64,000 bases of DNA from Streptomyces actinomycinicus (GTDB lineage Bacteria; Actinomycetota; Actinomycetes; Streptomycetales; Streptomycetaceae). Positions 54,237 through 62,780 of this stretch are shown one piece after another; within the stretch, counting starts at the first letter, position 1; each line of letters starts with the position of its first letter. The notes under the pieces were generated by a model. The model saw only the letters and a program-made list of their open reading frames with translations, searched no databases and was not told the origin of the DNA. The stretch is taken from NCBI RefSeq assembly GCF_016741775.1, contig NZ_JAERRK010000023.1:101249-165248 (forward strand), written 5' to 3'. Made by a program: the position numbers and the translations under genes.

Positions 54237-54562
54237 CCACCCGACGCGCAGGCGGAGCGTGCGGGATCGGCCGGCGGCAGCACGCGGGGCGGCGAGGGAC
54301 CGGCGAACAGGGCCAGGTCCGGCTCTTCGGGCGTAGCAGCGCGCATAGAGCTTCGTTGACGGGCCATGGGGTGGGGCGGCGCCGCTGCGACCGGCACCGC
54401 GGGCGGTGGAGCCCATCTCCGCCTCCGGGCGATGCGGCACCCGGTCGGCAGGCTTCAGGCCCATGGGGGTGAGCTTACGCAGGTGGAAAGTCGATCAAGA
54501 GGCCGTGACCGCAGACCGGCACTGCCTTGCGCGGATGAACGTGGGAGCCGATCATTCGGGCC
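54237..54562. other. Gap without a supported gene
   Basis: 326 bases; only Arg/Gly/Pro-rich shadow frames on either strand. Confidence 0.35.
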
Positions 54563-54868
54563 ATGAGATCCGAAGTCCAAGCATTCTTCGCCGCCGGTCC
54601 CCTCCCCAACTGGGACGCGAGTGAAGAAGAGATCTCCAAGCGTGAGCGCCAGCTCGCACTGATCCCCCAGCCCGTCACTCCCGAAGAAGCCACGGCATTG
54701 GCCAGTTGCTTCGGTCCGGACGACTGCTATGGCCTCGCCTGGACGCTGGTGCACCTCATCGAGACCGCACCTGGCCCGCTGCCGCGGATCCCGCAAGCCC
54801 AGCCTGATGCAGGCGCCTGGCAGCGAACCCTCTCGGCGCGATGGGGCGGCGGAGAGCCGACGACTTGA
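54563..54868 (+). CDS. Small hypothetical protein
   Basis: 101 aa. Helix-rich and acidic, with PVTPEEATALASCFGPDDCY and LAWTLVHLIETAPG. The ATG at 54563 lacks a strong ribosome site, but GC3 is high across the frame. Similar small proteins occur in Streptomyces; function unknown. Confidence 0.6.
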   Translation: MRSEVQAFFAAGPLPNWDASEEEISKRERQLALIPQPVTPEEATALASCFGPDDCYGLAWTLVHLIETAPGPLPRIPQAQPDAGAWQRTLSARWGGGEPTT

Positions 54869-55198
54869 CGGCCCAGGCGCAGGCAGCACCCCACGGCCGC
54901 CGTCCCATGGACCCTGGCGGGCCGCCCACAGAGCCCGGGGGATGCCATCTTCTGTGCACTCGCCTTGCCCTGATGCGCGCGGAGCGGAGGGCGGCGCATT
55001 CTGACCGCGCGGCCCGGGCACGTCCGACGGCCGAGTTGCGTCGCCGTCTGGCTGCGGAGCACCAGGCCGACAAGCCAGGGAACAGTCAGGAGCGCGGAAC
55101 GGTGAGGGCACGTTACGGCACATTCCCGCGGCTGTCGTCCAGCCCAATGCGCCTCCGCTCGTGACCAGGGCCCGCCGGGCACCCCCGGGTCGCATTCT
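54869..55198. other. Gap without a supported gene
   Basis: 330 bases between convergent genes; no clear hairpin and no coding frame. Confidence 0.35.
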
Positions 55199-55837
55199 TC
55201 ACTCGGGGCCGAGGGCCACCGTCGTCGTGACCCGGGTGAGTGCGGGTTTCCTCGGCACCGAGCCGAAGCCGAAGCGCACGGGAGGTTCCACGGGGGCCGT
55301 CACCCCCAGATCGACGCCTTCGAAGAACGCCGACACGAGGCGGATCGGCACAAGGTCCCGAGCGCCGTACCATTCGCGGCGGCCCGCACGGGCACTTCCC
55401 GTGGCCCGCACTCCGGGCAGCGCCAGACGGGCCAGCCGGTCCGTGAAAGTGCTCCACGCCGGACGGCTGGCGAGCGGGCCAGGCACGGCGCGCAGCAGCA
55501 GGCCCAGGGGCCCGCGCCGTCCGGTGACGAAGCGCAGCTCGAGTGAGCCCGCCGTCACTGTCCAGGTGTGGGCGGTGACACCGACTCGCACCGGCACCAC
55601 GCGCACGGTGTCGAAGACGTACGTGGCGCCGATGAAGTCCGCCGTCTCCCGGGTCGGGGCCAGCAGCAGCCGCTCACCGTCAGCTCGCTCCACCATCACG
55701 TCGCTGAACGCGCCGAACGGTGACCGCTGCCAGTGTCCGAGCACGATGCGGGTTCCGGAGGAGGTGCCGATGCCCGCGATCCAGCCCTCGAAGCGCAGCC
55801 TGCGGCGACGCGCGGCCGAGGTGCCACCTCGGTTCAT
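55199..55837 (-). CDS. Conserved hypothetical protein
   Basis: 212 aa. The ATG at 55837 begins MNRGGTSAARRRRLRFEGWI; the longer frame to 56122 adds 95 residues of mixed quality. The core reads as beta-rich: TRIVLGHWQRSPFGAFSDVM, LLLAPTRETADFIGATYVFD and LELRFVTGRRGPLGLLLR. No membrane segment or known catalytic motif. Recurrent in Streptomyces but of unknown function as far as I can tell. Confidence 0.65.
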   Translation of the reverse strand: MNRGGTSAARRRRLRFEGWIAGIGTSSGTRIVLGHWQRSPFGAFSDVMVERADGERLLLAPTRETADFIGATYVFDTVRVVPVRVGVTAHTWTVTAGSLELRFVTGRRGPLGLLLRAVPGPLASRPAWSTFTDRLARLALPGVRATGSARAGRREWYGARDLVPIRLVSAFFEGVDLGVTAPVEPPVRFGFGSVPRKPALTRVTTTVALGPE

Positions 55838-56134
55838 CGGCCCGGTCCCGCCGGAACGGGCCTGTACAGGGGCCCGCTCTCCGGAAGCGGCGGCCGTCGG
55901 CGGGCCGGGCAGCGATGTTCCCCACCGCACATGCCTGGCTCCTCCTGAGAGGTGCAGGACGGGCTCGCCGGAGAAGGCACGAAGACCCGCCGAGGCAGTG
56001 ACTGTCTCCTCCAGCACCTCGATGCCTGCGCCGGCCGGAGGGCAGGGGTCATGCTCCACCCACGTCGCCCGGAGTATGCCGGGCCGACCCGTGTACGCCC
56101 GCCGGCGCGAAGTGAGCCACACATCCCGGGGCGG

Positions 56135-57517
56135 TCAGTCGGGTCGGCTGTTGAAGGCGTGCGCTGTGGCGGCATGCACGGCGAGTTCGGCCACGGGACG
56201 CTTGCGGATGTCGGAGTGCGCGCCGGCGAAGGGCTGTCCCTCCACGTTGTTGATGACGCCGGCGGCGTTGACCCTGTAGAAAGTGCCGGGGGCGAAGCCG
56301 TAGTTCGTGTTGCCGTCGGCGGACATCACCCGGTCCTCCAATGGGTTCACCGCCTGGTAACCATCTGCGCCCATGCCGCCCCAGCGTCCCGCAGCCCTAG
56401 CCATCGTGTCCTGCCGGGACATGAAGGAGGCCTTCGGGTACCACACGCCGACTGCCCAGTCGAACACGCTGAATGTGGCCACCAGGGGGCCATGTACCCG
56501 GTCCCCGAAGGCGTTCAGAGCACCGGGGTTGCCGAAGGGGTTGTCTTTCGCGTGCGAGAACGACCAGTGAGAGAACGCACCCTGCAGGAGCAGCAGTGAG
56601 GTGACCGGGCTGTTGGACGGTCCGCTGATGCCGGACAGGGTGAAGGAGACCAGACGGGCGCCGAAGCTGTGGCCGATCAGATGCACCCGCACGGAGGGCA
56701 ACCGGCCGTGCAGTGTTTCAAGCAGCGGCCCCAGCCCGTCTCTGCCGATGTCACCAGCGCGAGCCTTCATGATCGTGTACGAGAGCACTCGCATAGCGTC
56801 CTTGGCGCCGTTGATGGCGCGGTTGAACCAGTCGCCGATGCCTTGCGTCGCGGAGCCGGGCGGAGCGCTGCCGAAAGCCTCGGCAGCCGCTTGGTATCCC
56901 GTCCTAGGGTCTGCAGTCCGCAGCAGCGCGGTCTCGCCCGCGTCTTCGAACTCGCCGGCGGGCGCCGGTGGCACCAGTGACTTCAGCAGCTGGTGGATCT
57001 GCCGCAGCCTCGCCTCCTTCTCCACGTCGGACTCATTGGAGCCGACCGCTGTCTGTCCCTGGTCGATGAGCCGGCCCACCTCCATCACCGTCTGCTGCTG
57101 CGCCGGGTCGGCGAACCCTGGCTGGAGGGATGTGGCAATCTCCGTTCCGGAAAGTGCTGTTGTGCCGGCGTTGAGATCCACCACGGCGCCGCTCCCGGCT
57201 TGCGTTGCAGCAGCTGCTGATGGAGGGGTCGCTTGTGTGGGCGGGAACCACAGGGACGGCCAGTAGATACCGGCGAATCCCAGTCTGCCGATGTCTGTCG
57301 CGGCGATCGCGGCTTCCCGGATCATCGGAAACATTTCGTCGTAGAGCGCGCCGGCGTCGTTCTCCGAAGTGCCCCACCCGTGGCTGAATATGAAGAGGTC
57401 GTCTACGTCCTCGGCGATCACCTGGTCGAGGAAGTCTCTTTTGACCGGTGCGGTCAGCCGGCCCTTCTCGTCGAATCCGAGGTCCCACACCGGCTCATTG
57501 GTCGCCAGTCGATTCAT
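56135..57517 (-). CDS. Intracellular alpha/beta-hydrolase-like protein
   Basis: 460 aa without a signal peptide. FIFSHGWGTS (43-51) supplies the oxyanion HG motif, and IGHSFGARLVS carries the GHSFG nucleophile elbow (Ser284). A long insert (about 100-230), rich in Ala, Thr and Gln, separates them, and the C-terminal HSDIRK at about 436-441 supplies a plausible catalytic His. The ATG at 57517 has AAGGGG about eight bases upstream. It starts 17 bases after the subtilase stop, so both are one operon. Substrate unknown: lipase, esterase or a protease-activated effector. Confidence 0.85.
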   Translation of the reverse strand: MNRLATNEPVWDLGFDEKGRLTAPVKRDFLDQVIAEDVDDLFIFSHGWGTSENDAGALYDEMFPMIREAAIAATDIGRLGFAGIYWPSLWFPPTQATPPSAAAATQAGSGAVVDLNAGTTALSGTEIATSLQPGFADPAQQQTVMEVGRLIDQGQTAVGSNESDVEKEARLRQIHQLLKSLVPPAPAGEFEDAGETALLRTADPRTGYQAAAEAFGSAPPGSATQGIGDWFNRAINGAKDAMRVLSYTIMKARAGDIGRDGLGPLLETLHGRLPSVRVHLIGHSFGARLVSFTLSGISGPSNSPVTSLLLLQGAFSHWSFSHAKDNPFGNPGALNAFGDRVHGPLVATFSVFDWAVGVWYPKASFMSRQDTMARAAGRWGGMGADGYQAVNPLEDRVMSADGNTNYGFAPGTFYRVNAAGVINNVEGQPFAGAHSDIRKRPVAELAVHAATAHAFNSRPD

Positions 57518-57534
57518 GGCCGCTGCCCCTTGCG

Positions 57535-59160
57535 TCAGACGTTCGCGAGCATTCGCATCAGATCGACCAGGCCCGCGCCTTGCGCGTACCGTTCCCTGCC
57601 GATGTCGGTGGCGCTGTCGGTGAGCAGGCGCTTGACCTGCCGTGGCCGGCCGATGAACTCCGGGCGGGCGGAGAGGAAGGCCGCGATGACTCCGGAGACG
57701 TGTGGCGCCGCCATCGATGTGCCGGATTGCTCGGCGTATGTCAGCAAGCTGTCTGGGAGAGGGTTTTCTGCGGTCGGGTTCAGACCGGCCGTGGCCCGGA
57801 TATTGCCGCTGGCGGCCGAGGCGATCCACTCGCCGGGTGCCACAACGTCCGGTTTCATCCGTCCGTCAAGTGTCGGCCCCTTGCCCGAGGTCCAGGTGAC
57901 GCCGAATACGTGCGGCGCGTCCCGGTGCGTGGATCCGACCGCGATGCAGTCCTCGGCATGCGCGGGTTCGGTGATCGAGCCCAGGACGGCGGAGGTGTTG
58001 GCCGTGTCTCCGATGGCGGTGCGGGCACCGAAATTGCCCGCGGAGACGACCACCACCACGCCGGAGGCGACGAGCTGGTTCACGGCCTGGCAGAGCGGTG
58101 ACTGGCCTGCAGCGTACTGATCGGGTCTCCACTCGGAGCCGAGGCTCAGGTTGACTCCGTGAACGCGTAGGACGCCCGGGTCCACGTTGACCTCGGTTCG
58201 CAGGTACGTCAGCGCACGAATGACCGCGCTGGACGATGTGACCCACGTGCCCTGGCGGCTGAGCCGCATGACCTTGATGCTCACCAGCTCGCACCCCGGC
58301 GCCATCCCAGACAGTTTGTCCACATGGGCTCGCTGAATGTACCCGGCGTTCCCGGGGTCGTTCGACTCCGCCACCCGCGGCTTCATACCGTCCGGCGTGC
58401 AGCCCGAGATGATCCCGGCGACGTGAGTGCCGTGACCGCTCTCGTCCTCCAGAGGTCGCAGCCGGTATCGATCATCCGGTCCGTCGGAGGTTTCCTGGGT
58501 GACAGGCTCCGCCGGGTCGTCCGGGTTCACGAGGAAGCTGAAGTCGCGGTGCAGTTGACTGGCCAGCCCTTGCGACCTGTGCTCCCCTCGGTCGGCGACG
58601 GCAAGTTCCAGCCCGGAGAAGTGCGGATGGCAGGCATCGATTCCGCTGTCGATGACCGCCCAGACGATTCCCTGACCGCGTGCGTCGTAGGAGCGCCAGG
58701 CAGCGTTGGCCTTGACAGTGGGCGCGGAGCGGTCGATCTGCGGATGGAGCGGGTAGTCCGGCCAGACGCGGAAAATGGTCGGCGGCCGGTGGCTGTGCTC
58801 GCCGAGATGGCGGTCTCTCTCCACCATGTCGCGCAGGACTGCGCGGGAGAGCACGCATTGATACAGCTTCGGCGCGATGAGCGCGAGGCCGTGCGGAACG
58901 GGCGGTTGGACGGGGCTCGCCGACGTGAACTCCTCCGGCCACTGCCCGCCGGCCATCGCCGAGTAACGCTCCCACAGACCGTAGAAGGCCTCGCGGACCG
59001 CCAGCAGGCCGCCGGGATAGAGCACGTTCAGCTCGATCAGCATCGGGACCCGCTGCTGCGGGTCGACTGTGGTGGTCCCCGTGTCGGCAGTGCCGTCCGG
59101 AGGCAAGTTGAGGTCACCGACGATGGGGGAACGGAACGGCCCGTCGGGCTCATGCATCAT
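57535..59160 (-). CDS. Intracellular subtilisin-family (S8) serine protease
   Basis: 541 aa. The triad is complete: D171 (AVIDSGID), H243 (SGHGTHVAG) and S482 (SGTSMAAPH), with the oxyanion Asn376 in SAGNFG. Residues about 1-150 are an unusual N-terminal region (MLIELNVLYPGGLLAVREAF, then VLRDMVERDRHLGEHSHR), not a standard Sec signal plus I9 propeptide, so the enzyme is probably cytoplasmic. The ATG at 59160 follows AGGAGAAAGGG; a second ATG is next to it. It is first in an operon with the hydrolase. Confidence 0.9.
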   Translation of the reverse strand: MMHEPDGPFRSPIVGDLNLPPDGTADTGTTTVDPQQRVPMLIELNVLYPGGLLAVREAFYGLWERYSAMAGGQWPEEFTSASPVQPPVPHGLALIAPKLYQCVLSRAVLRDMVERDRHLGEHSHRPPTIFRVWPDYPLHPQIDRSAPTVKANAAWRSYDARGQGIVWAVIDSGIDACHPHFSGLELAVADRGEHRSQGLASQLHRDFSFLVNPDDPAEPVTQETSDGPDDRYRLRPLEDESGHGTHVAGIISGCTPDGMKPRVAESNDPGNAGYIQRAHVDKLSGMAPGCELVSIKVMRLSRQGTWVTSSSAVIRALTYLRTEVNVDPGVLRVHGVNLSLGSEWRPDQYAAGQSPLCQAVNQLVASGVVVVVSAGNFGARTAIGDTANTSAVLGSITEPAHAEDCIAVGSTHRDAPHVFGVTWTSGKGPTLDGRMKPDVVAPGEWIASAASGNIRATAGLNPTAENPLPDSLLTYAEQSGTSMAAPHVSGVIAAFLSARPEFIGRPRQVKRLLTDSATDIGRERYAQGAGLVDLMRMLANV

Positions 59161-59547
59161 GACCGTGCCCTTTCTCCTGAAGCCAGAAGCGGGCGGGTGC
59201 CGAAATTGAAATTTCCCGGGCCTCATCGCCTTGGTTACCGACGGCATGGGCAGCAGCGACCCCAGGGATGCAGCGTGTTCATCTGCGCCGGCTATCCGGT
59301 GCAGTCGGCGGCTGCCTGCCGGAAGATTGCAGCGTAGGCAGTCGCGTAGGCAGTCGTGACACTATGGACCACCGTGGAACACCTGCTCCGAAGGCACTGT
59401 ATCTATTGAGAGTGTCAGCCTGAGTCATAGATCTTGCAAGTCGGCTGGAACAACGTTGGCGGCGTGACTGCGGTGGGTCACACACTCTGGATCTGAACCA
59501 GTGCAGGATCGGCGGTGAGCGGTCGACTACGAAACGCCGATCACTGC
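59161..59547. other. Gap upstream of the subtilase gene
   Basis: 387 bases. It must hold the protease operon promoter. Coding content is not convincing; this may be decayed flank of the IS630 relic. A GCAGTCGGCGG / GCAGTCGCGTAG partial repeat is present around 59300-59370. Confidence 0.35.
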
Positions 59548-59883
59548 TCAACTCGAATCCGTTGTGTCGGAGATGGCAGACAGTTCCGCGCCGCTGAACC
59601 AGGCACACTCTGGGTTCCAGATGGCGAACGGCGCAGCACGCTCAGCCGCAACCCGCTCAGGCTGCCGACGCGGGTCGGCCGGAACGACAGAGGTCCGGGT
59701 GACCCGCCCGGCTGCCAGGCTGCCCAGGTCGCGCTTGACCAAGGACCACACACCTTCCTGCGGGTTCAGGTCCGGCGCGTAGGCAGGCAGCGGGGGCCGG
59801 CTGTGCGGTATCCACGGCCCAGTGCGCCGTCGACCACACCGGCGGCGCAGAACGCGGAGCCACACTATCGAGTGATCGGACAC
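59548..59883 (-). pseudogene. IS630-family transposase relic
   Basis: The segment LPAYAPDLNPQEGVWSLVKR, then DLGSLAAG is the conserved C-terminal DDE block of IS630/winged-helix transposases (Asp in APDLNP, Glu in EGVW). After it the frame is lost. Upstream catalytic Asp residues and the helix-turn-helix are absent. Confidence 0.75.
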
Positions 59884-60020
59884 GAGTACCGGCCTCTTAG
59901 CGAGCCAGCGCGTACTTCGGGGGAGTTATTTCGTTGAGCCCGCACCCTGCATCGTGTTGGCTAGCGGCACTGAGCTGTCGGTTCCACAGGTGACCGCTTG
60001 GCTGTAGCAGGGAGTCAAAA

Positions 60021-60812
60021 GTGCAAGACGTTGTTGTCGACCCGGTTGCCCACAATCGGGCGGCCTGGGACAAGTATGTCCAAGAGGGCAACGAGTGGTC
60101 CAGGCCGGTGAGTACTGAGGATGTCGAGCGTGCCCGCATGGGCGACTGGTCGATTGTTCTCATCGGGCGTGAGCCGGTCGACCGCTCCTGGCTGCCGACG
60201 GACCTGACCGGCAAGGACGTGTTGTGCCTGGCCTCCGGCGGTGGCCAGCAGGGTCCTATTCTCGCCGCCGCAGGGGCGCGGGTCACCGTATTCGACAACT
60301 CACCCCGCCAGCTCGGCCAGGACCAGATGGTGGCGGCGCGCGACGGACTCGAGCTGCGCACCGTCCTGGGCGACATGCGCGACCTCAGCGCGTTCGGCGA
60401 CGCAACATTCGACGTCGTATTCCATCCGGTCTCCAACCTGTTCGTACCGGACTTGGCAGCGGTGTGGCGTGAGTGCTTCCGCGTCCTGCGACCGGGCGCA
60501 ACCCTGCTCGCTGGCTTCCTCAACCCTGATGCCTACTTGTTCGACCACGAGGCGCTCGACGAGCGCGGCGAGCTGATCGTCGTGCACAAGCTGCCCTACA
60601 GCGATGTCACGCAGTACTCCGCCGAGGAACGCGCCACGAAGTTCGGCGCGGATGCCGCCCTCGAATACAGCCACACCCTCACCGACCAGATCGGCGGGCA
60701 ACTCGCCGCGGGGTTCGTCGTCACCGGCTTCGCGGAAGCGCCGCACCAGTCCAACGCATCCGCTCAATACATGTCGCACTATTTTGCGACGCTGGCGGTC
60801 AAGCCGGGCTGA
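60021..60812 (+). CDS. Class I SAM-dependent methyltransferase
   Basis: 263 aa. Motif I is VLCLASGGGQQGPILAAAGA, with FDNS after strand 2 and LRTVLGDMRDLSAFGDATFD for strands 3 and 4. The GTG start has GGGAG six bases upstream. The degenerate motif I (SGGGQQ) puts it in a branch related to UbiE/Coq5-type or small-molecule methyltransferases. The FkbM gene is convergent with it. Substrate unknown. Confidence 0.85.
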   Translation: MQDVVVDPVAHNRAAWDKYVQEGNEWSRPVSTEDVERARMGDWSIVLIGREPVDRSWLPTDLTGKDVLCLASGGGQQGPILAAAGARVTVFDNSPRQLGQDQMVAARDGLELRTVLGDMRDLSAFGDATFDVVFHPVSNLFVPDLAAVWRECFRVLRPGATLLAGFLNPDAYLFDHEALDERGELIVVHKLPYSDVTQYSAEERATKFGADAALEYSHTLTDQIGGQLAAGFVVTGFAEAPHQSNASAQYMSHYFATLAVKPG

Positions 60813-60904
60813 CCCAGTCGTGGGGCCGGCCGAGACGGCCGTGTCCCCGAAGGGTGAAGTGGAACGCTGTACCAGCCCGACCCGTCAAGGTCGCTGAGCC
60901 CCCA

Positions 60905-61756
60905 TCACGTGATGGGCCTGACCGCGAACACCAAGCCGATGTCGCCGGCCTGCTGCACCGGGTCCTGCTGGACGCTGACCGTGAAGCCGTGCGCGAGGAA
61001 GACCTCGCAGATCGTGTCGCGGTTCTGCAGCCAGCGTTCCACCTCGACGACGGCCTGGCGGATCAGCGGCCAATGCCGTTCCTCGATGCCCATGAGCACG
61101 TCGAGTTCGGCGCCTTCCACATCGACCTTCAGCAGGTCGACGTGGTCGATGCCCTGCTCGTCGAGCACTGACGACAGGGGCCTGACCTTCACCCGGTGCG
61201 TCTCGAGCCGCCGCATCACCCGCAGTTTGCGGCCGACGAGAAGAGTGAGGACGGGAGCCGGTACGCGGCGCAGGACCGGTCCCAGACCGCCTTGGCGGAT
61301 CATCTCGACCACGCTGGCGGTGACCCGCCGCCGCTCGGCCTCGATGTTCCCCTGGTCCCGCAAAGAGGACGAGAAGACCGTGGCGGCCGGAACGTAGCTG
61401 AAGTCGACCTCGTCGTCGGTGGACGCCAGGCCGTAAGGGAGCACGGTCAGACGCCCGTTGAAGAACTCGCGAGCATTGCGTTCGAGCGTCGCACGAAGTG
61501 GCGGCACCGGCTCGAAGGCGTAGATCCGCACATCCCCGTCCAGCCGCTCATAGACGGCCGCCGAGAACACACCGATGTTGGCGCCCACGTCGAGAACTGT
61601 CACGCCTGGCGCGCACTCGACGCCGTGGGTGAAGTAGCCGCCCACCTCCTCACGCAGGAAGGACGCCTCCCAACGATTGATACTGTGCAGCTCAATCGCA
61701 TTCATGGCCATGACAAGGCGATTTATCAGGTTTGGAGCCAACAATCCAGCCCGCAT
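60905..61756 (-). CDS. FkbM-family methyltransferase
   Basis: 283-aa O-methyltransferase-type protein. VTVLDVGANIGVFSAAVYER is motif I, YAFEPVPP the acidic strand-2 end, and DLLKVDVEGAELDVLMGIE the conserved FkbM block. FkbM proteins methylate hydroxyls of natural products or glycans. No biosynthetic genes adjoin. The ATG at 61756 has no clear ribosome site; Met16 or Met18 are alternatives. Confidence 0.87.
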   Translation of the reverse strand: MRAGLLAPNLINRLVMAMNAIELHSINRWEASFLREEVGGYFTHGVECAPGVTVLDVGANIGVFSAAVYERLDGDVRIYAFEPVPPLRATLERNAREFFNGRLTVLPYGLASTDDEVDFSYVPAATVFSSSLRDQGNIEAERRRVTASVVEMIRQGGLGPVLRRVPAPVLTLLVGRKLRVMRRLETHRVKVRPLSSVLDEQGIDHVDLLKVDVEGAELDVLMGIEERHWPLIRQAVVEVERWLQNRDTICEVFLAHGFTVSVQQDPVQQAGDIGLVFAVRPIT

Positions 61757-62115
61757 GCGGCGTCACTTCGACCGCCTCCCTGATGCCCTGCGCGTGTGGC
61801 GCGCCAGGAGGCTCGCCCGCATCGACCGCAAGACGGAACTGCTCCTCGAGCGGCAGGCTGAGCTGAACCACTGTCGACGTACCAAACCCAGCCGCCCGAC
61901 TGGAAATCGGGTCACCGCCGAACTCGGGGTCCGCTCAGCCGGACCGAACGGGAAGCGGGGAGGTGAGCCCGCCATCGAGGCGGGGATCGTCGCCACCCGG
62001 CGGCCCGGCCCCAACCATCGAGGCGGGATCGTCGCCACCCGGCGGTCCGGCCTCGACCTCACCGGCCACCGCCCAGCAGCCGCACAGAGGGCGACGTGCG
62101 ACCTGGGCGCTCAGA
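61757..62115. other. Gap with a coding-like fragment and a 43-bp repeat
   Basis: Plus-strand codons from the ATG at 61755 read RRHFDRLPDALRVWRARRLA then RIDRKTELLLERQAELNH with high GC3, like the coiled N-terminus of a lost gene. Further on a 43-bp unit occurs twice (61972-62014 and 62015-62057). No complete gene. Confidence 0.4.
61972..62057. repeat. 43-bp tandem duplication
   Basis: Two copies starting CCATCGAGGCGG, the second lacking one G, separated by nothing. Confidence 0.8.
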
Positions 62116-62712
62116 TCACGACTGAGGGCGCAAGGCGCCCGAGATGACGGCGGCCACCATCTTGCGTACGGCGGCGGTCTGCGGTGGGGCGCTGGTCCGG
62201 TCCGCGAACAGCAGGTGCCCTGCCCCGACCAGGGTGGGGGCGAGTGTGTCGATGTCGGCGTCACCGGCCAGCCGCCCCGACTCCCGCTCGGCGGTGAGGT
62301 ATGCGGCGATCATGGCGGTGCCGTGCGCAGCCAGTGGGATGCCGGTCAGACCGGCCTCGCGCAGCCGGGCGCGAAGGCCGTCGCGAAAGGTGATGAGCGC
62401 GACGGTTGCCACTGTGACCGGCCCGAACAGGTCCTTCACCGCATCGGTCAGGTTGTCCACCACGCTCCCGGTGCCGGCGGCGGCACACAGAGATGCGGTT
62501 CGGTCCTCGATGCCGCGGACGCGGTCGAGGACCAGCTCCGCCAGGAAAGCGTCGAAGTCGGCGAAGTGCCGGTGCAGCACACCCTTGGCACAGTTCGCCT
62601 CCTCCGTGACCGCCCGGCTGGTCAACGCGTCGGGCCCGTCCCGCAGCAGGACGCGCTCGGCGGCTTCGAACAACTGGCCGCGCACGTTGTGGATGTGCAC
62701 CCCTGACGGCAT
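62116..62712 (-). CDS. TetR-family transcriptional repressor
   Basis: 198 aa. The N-terminal helix-turn-helix is LFEAAERVLLRDGPDALTSR then AVTEEANCAKGVLHRHF, where the recognition helix ends in the typical HFADFDAF. The C-terminal ligand domain is helical. The ATG at 62712 faces a divergent methyltransferase gene 59 bp away, and the gap carries two perfect palindromes that should be its operators. Confidence 0.93.
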   Translation of the reverse strand: MPSGVHIHNVRGQLFEAAERVLLRDGPDALTSRAVTEEANCAKGVLHRHFADFDAFLAELVLDRVRGIEDRTASLCAAAGTGSVVDNLTDAVKDLFGPVTVATVALITFRDGLRARLREAGLTGIPLAAHGTAMIAAYLTAERESGRLAGDADIDTLAPTLVGAGHLLFADRTSAPPQTAAVRKMVAAVISGALRPQS

Positions 62713-62742
62713 TGCTTTCCCTTCCGCGCCTGCGACTTAACA

Positions 62743-62760
62743 AGTGGGCAACCGCCCACT
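62743..62760. promoter_or_regulatory. TetR operator 1
   Basis: AGTGGGC-AACC-GCCCACT, a perfect 18-bp palindrome with a 4-base spacer, 31-48 bp upstream of the TetR start. Confidence 0.9.
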
Positions 62761-62762
62761 AG

Positions 62763-62780
62763 AGTGGGCGCATGCCCACT
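62763..62780. promoter_or_regulatory. TetR operator 2, covering a start codon
   Basis: AGTGGGC-GCAT-GCCCACT, the same arms as operator 1 and placed exactly 20 bp after it. The spacer and right arm include the ATG at 62772, the first codon of the methyltransferase gene. Confidence 0.9.

Noticed and set aside
60822..60848. Possible terminator between two convergent methyltransferase genes
   Set aside because: Only a 5-bp core (GGCCG-AGA-CGGCC) pairs perfectly and the outer stem is mismatched; too weak to list.
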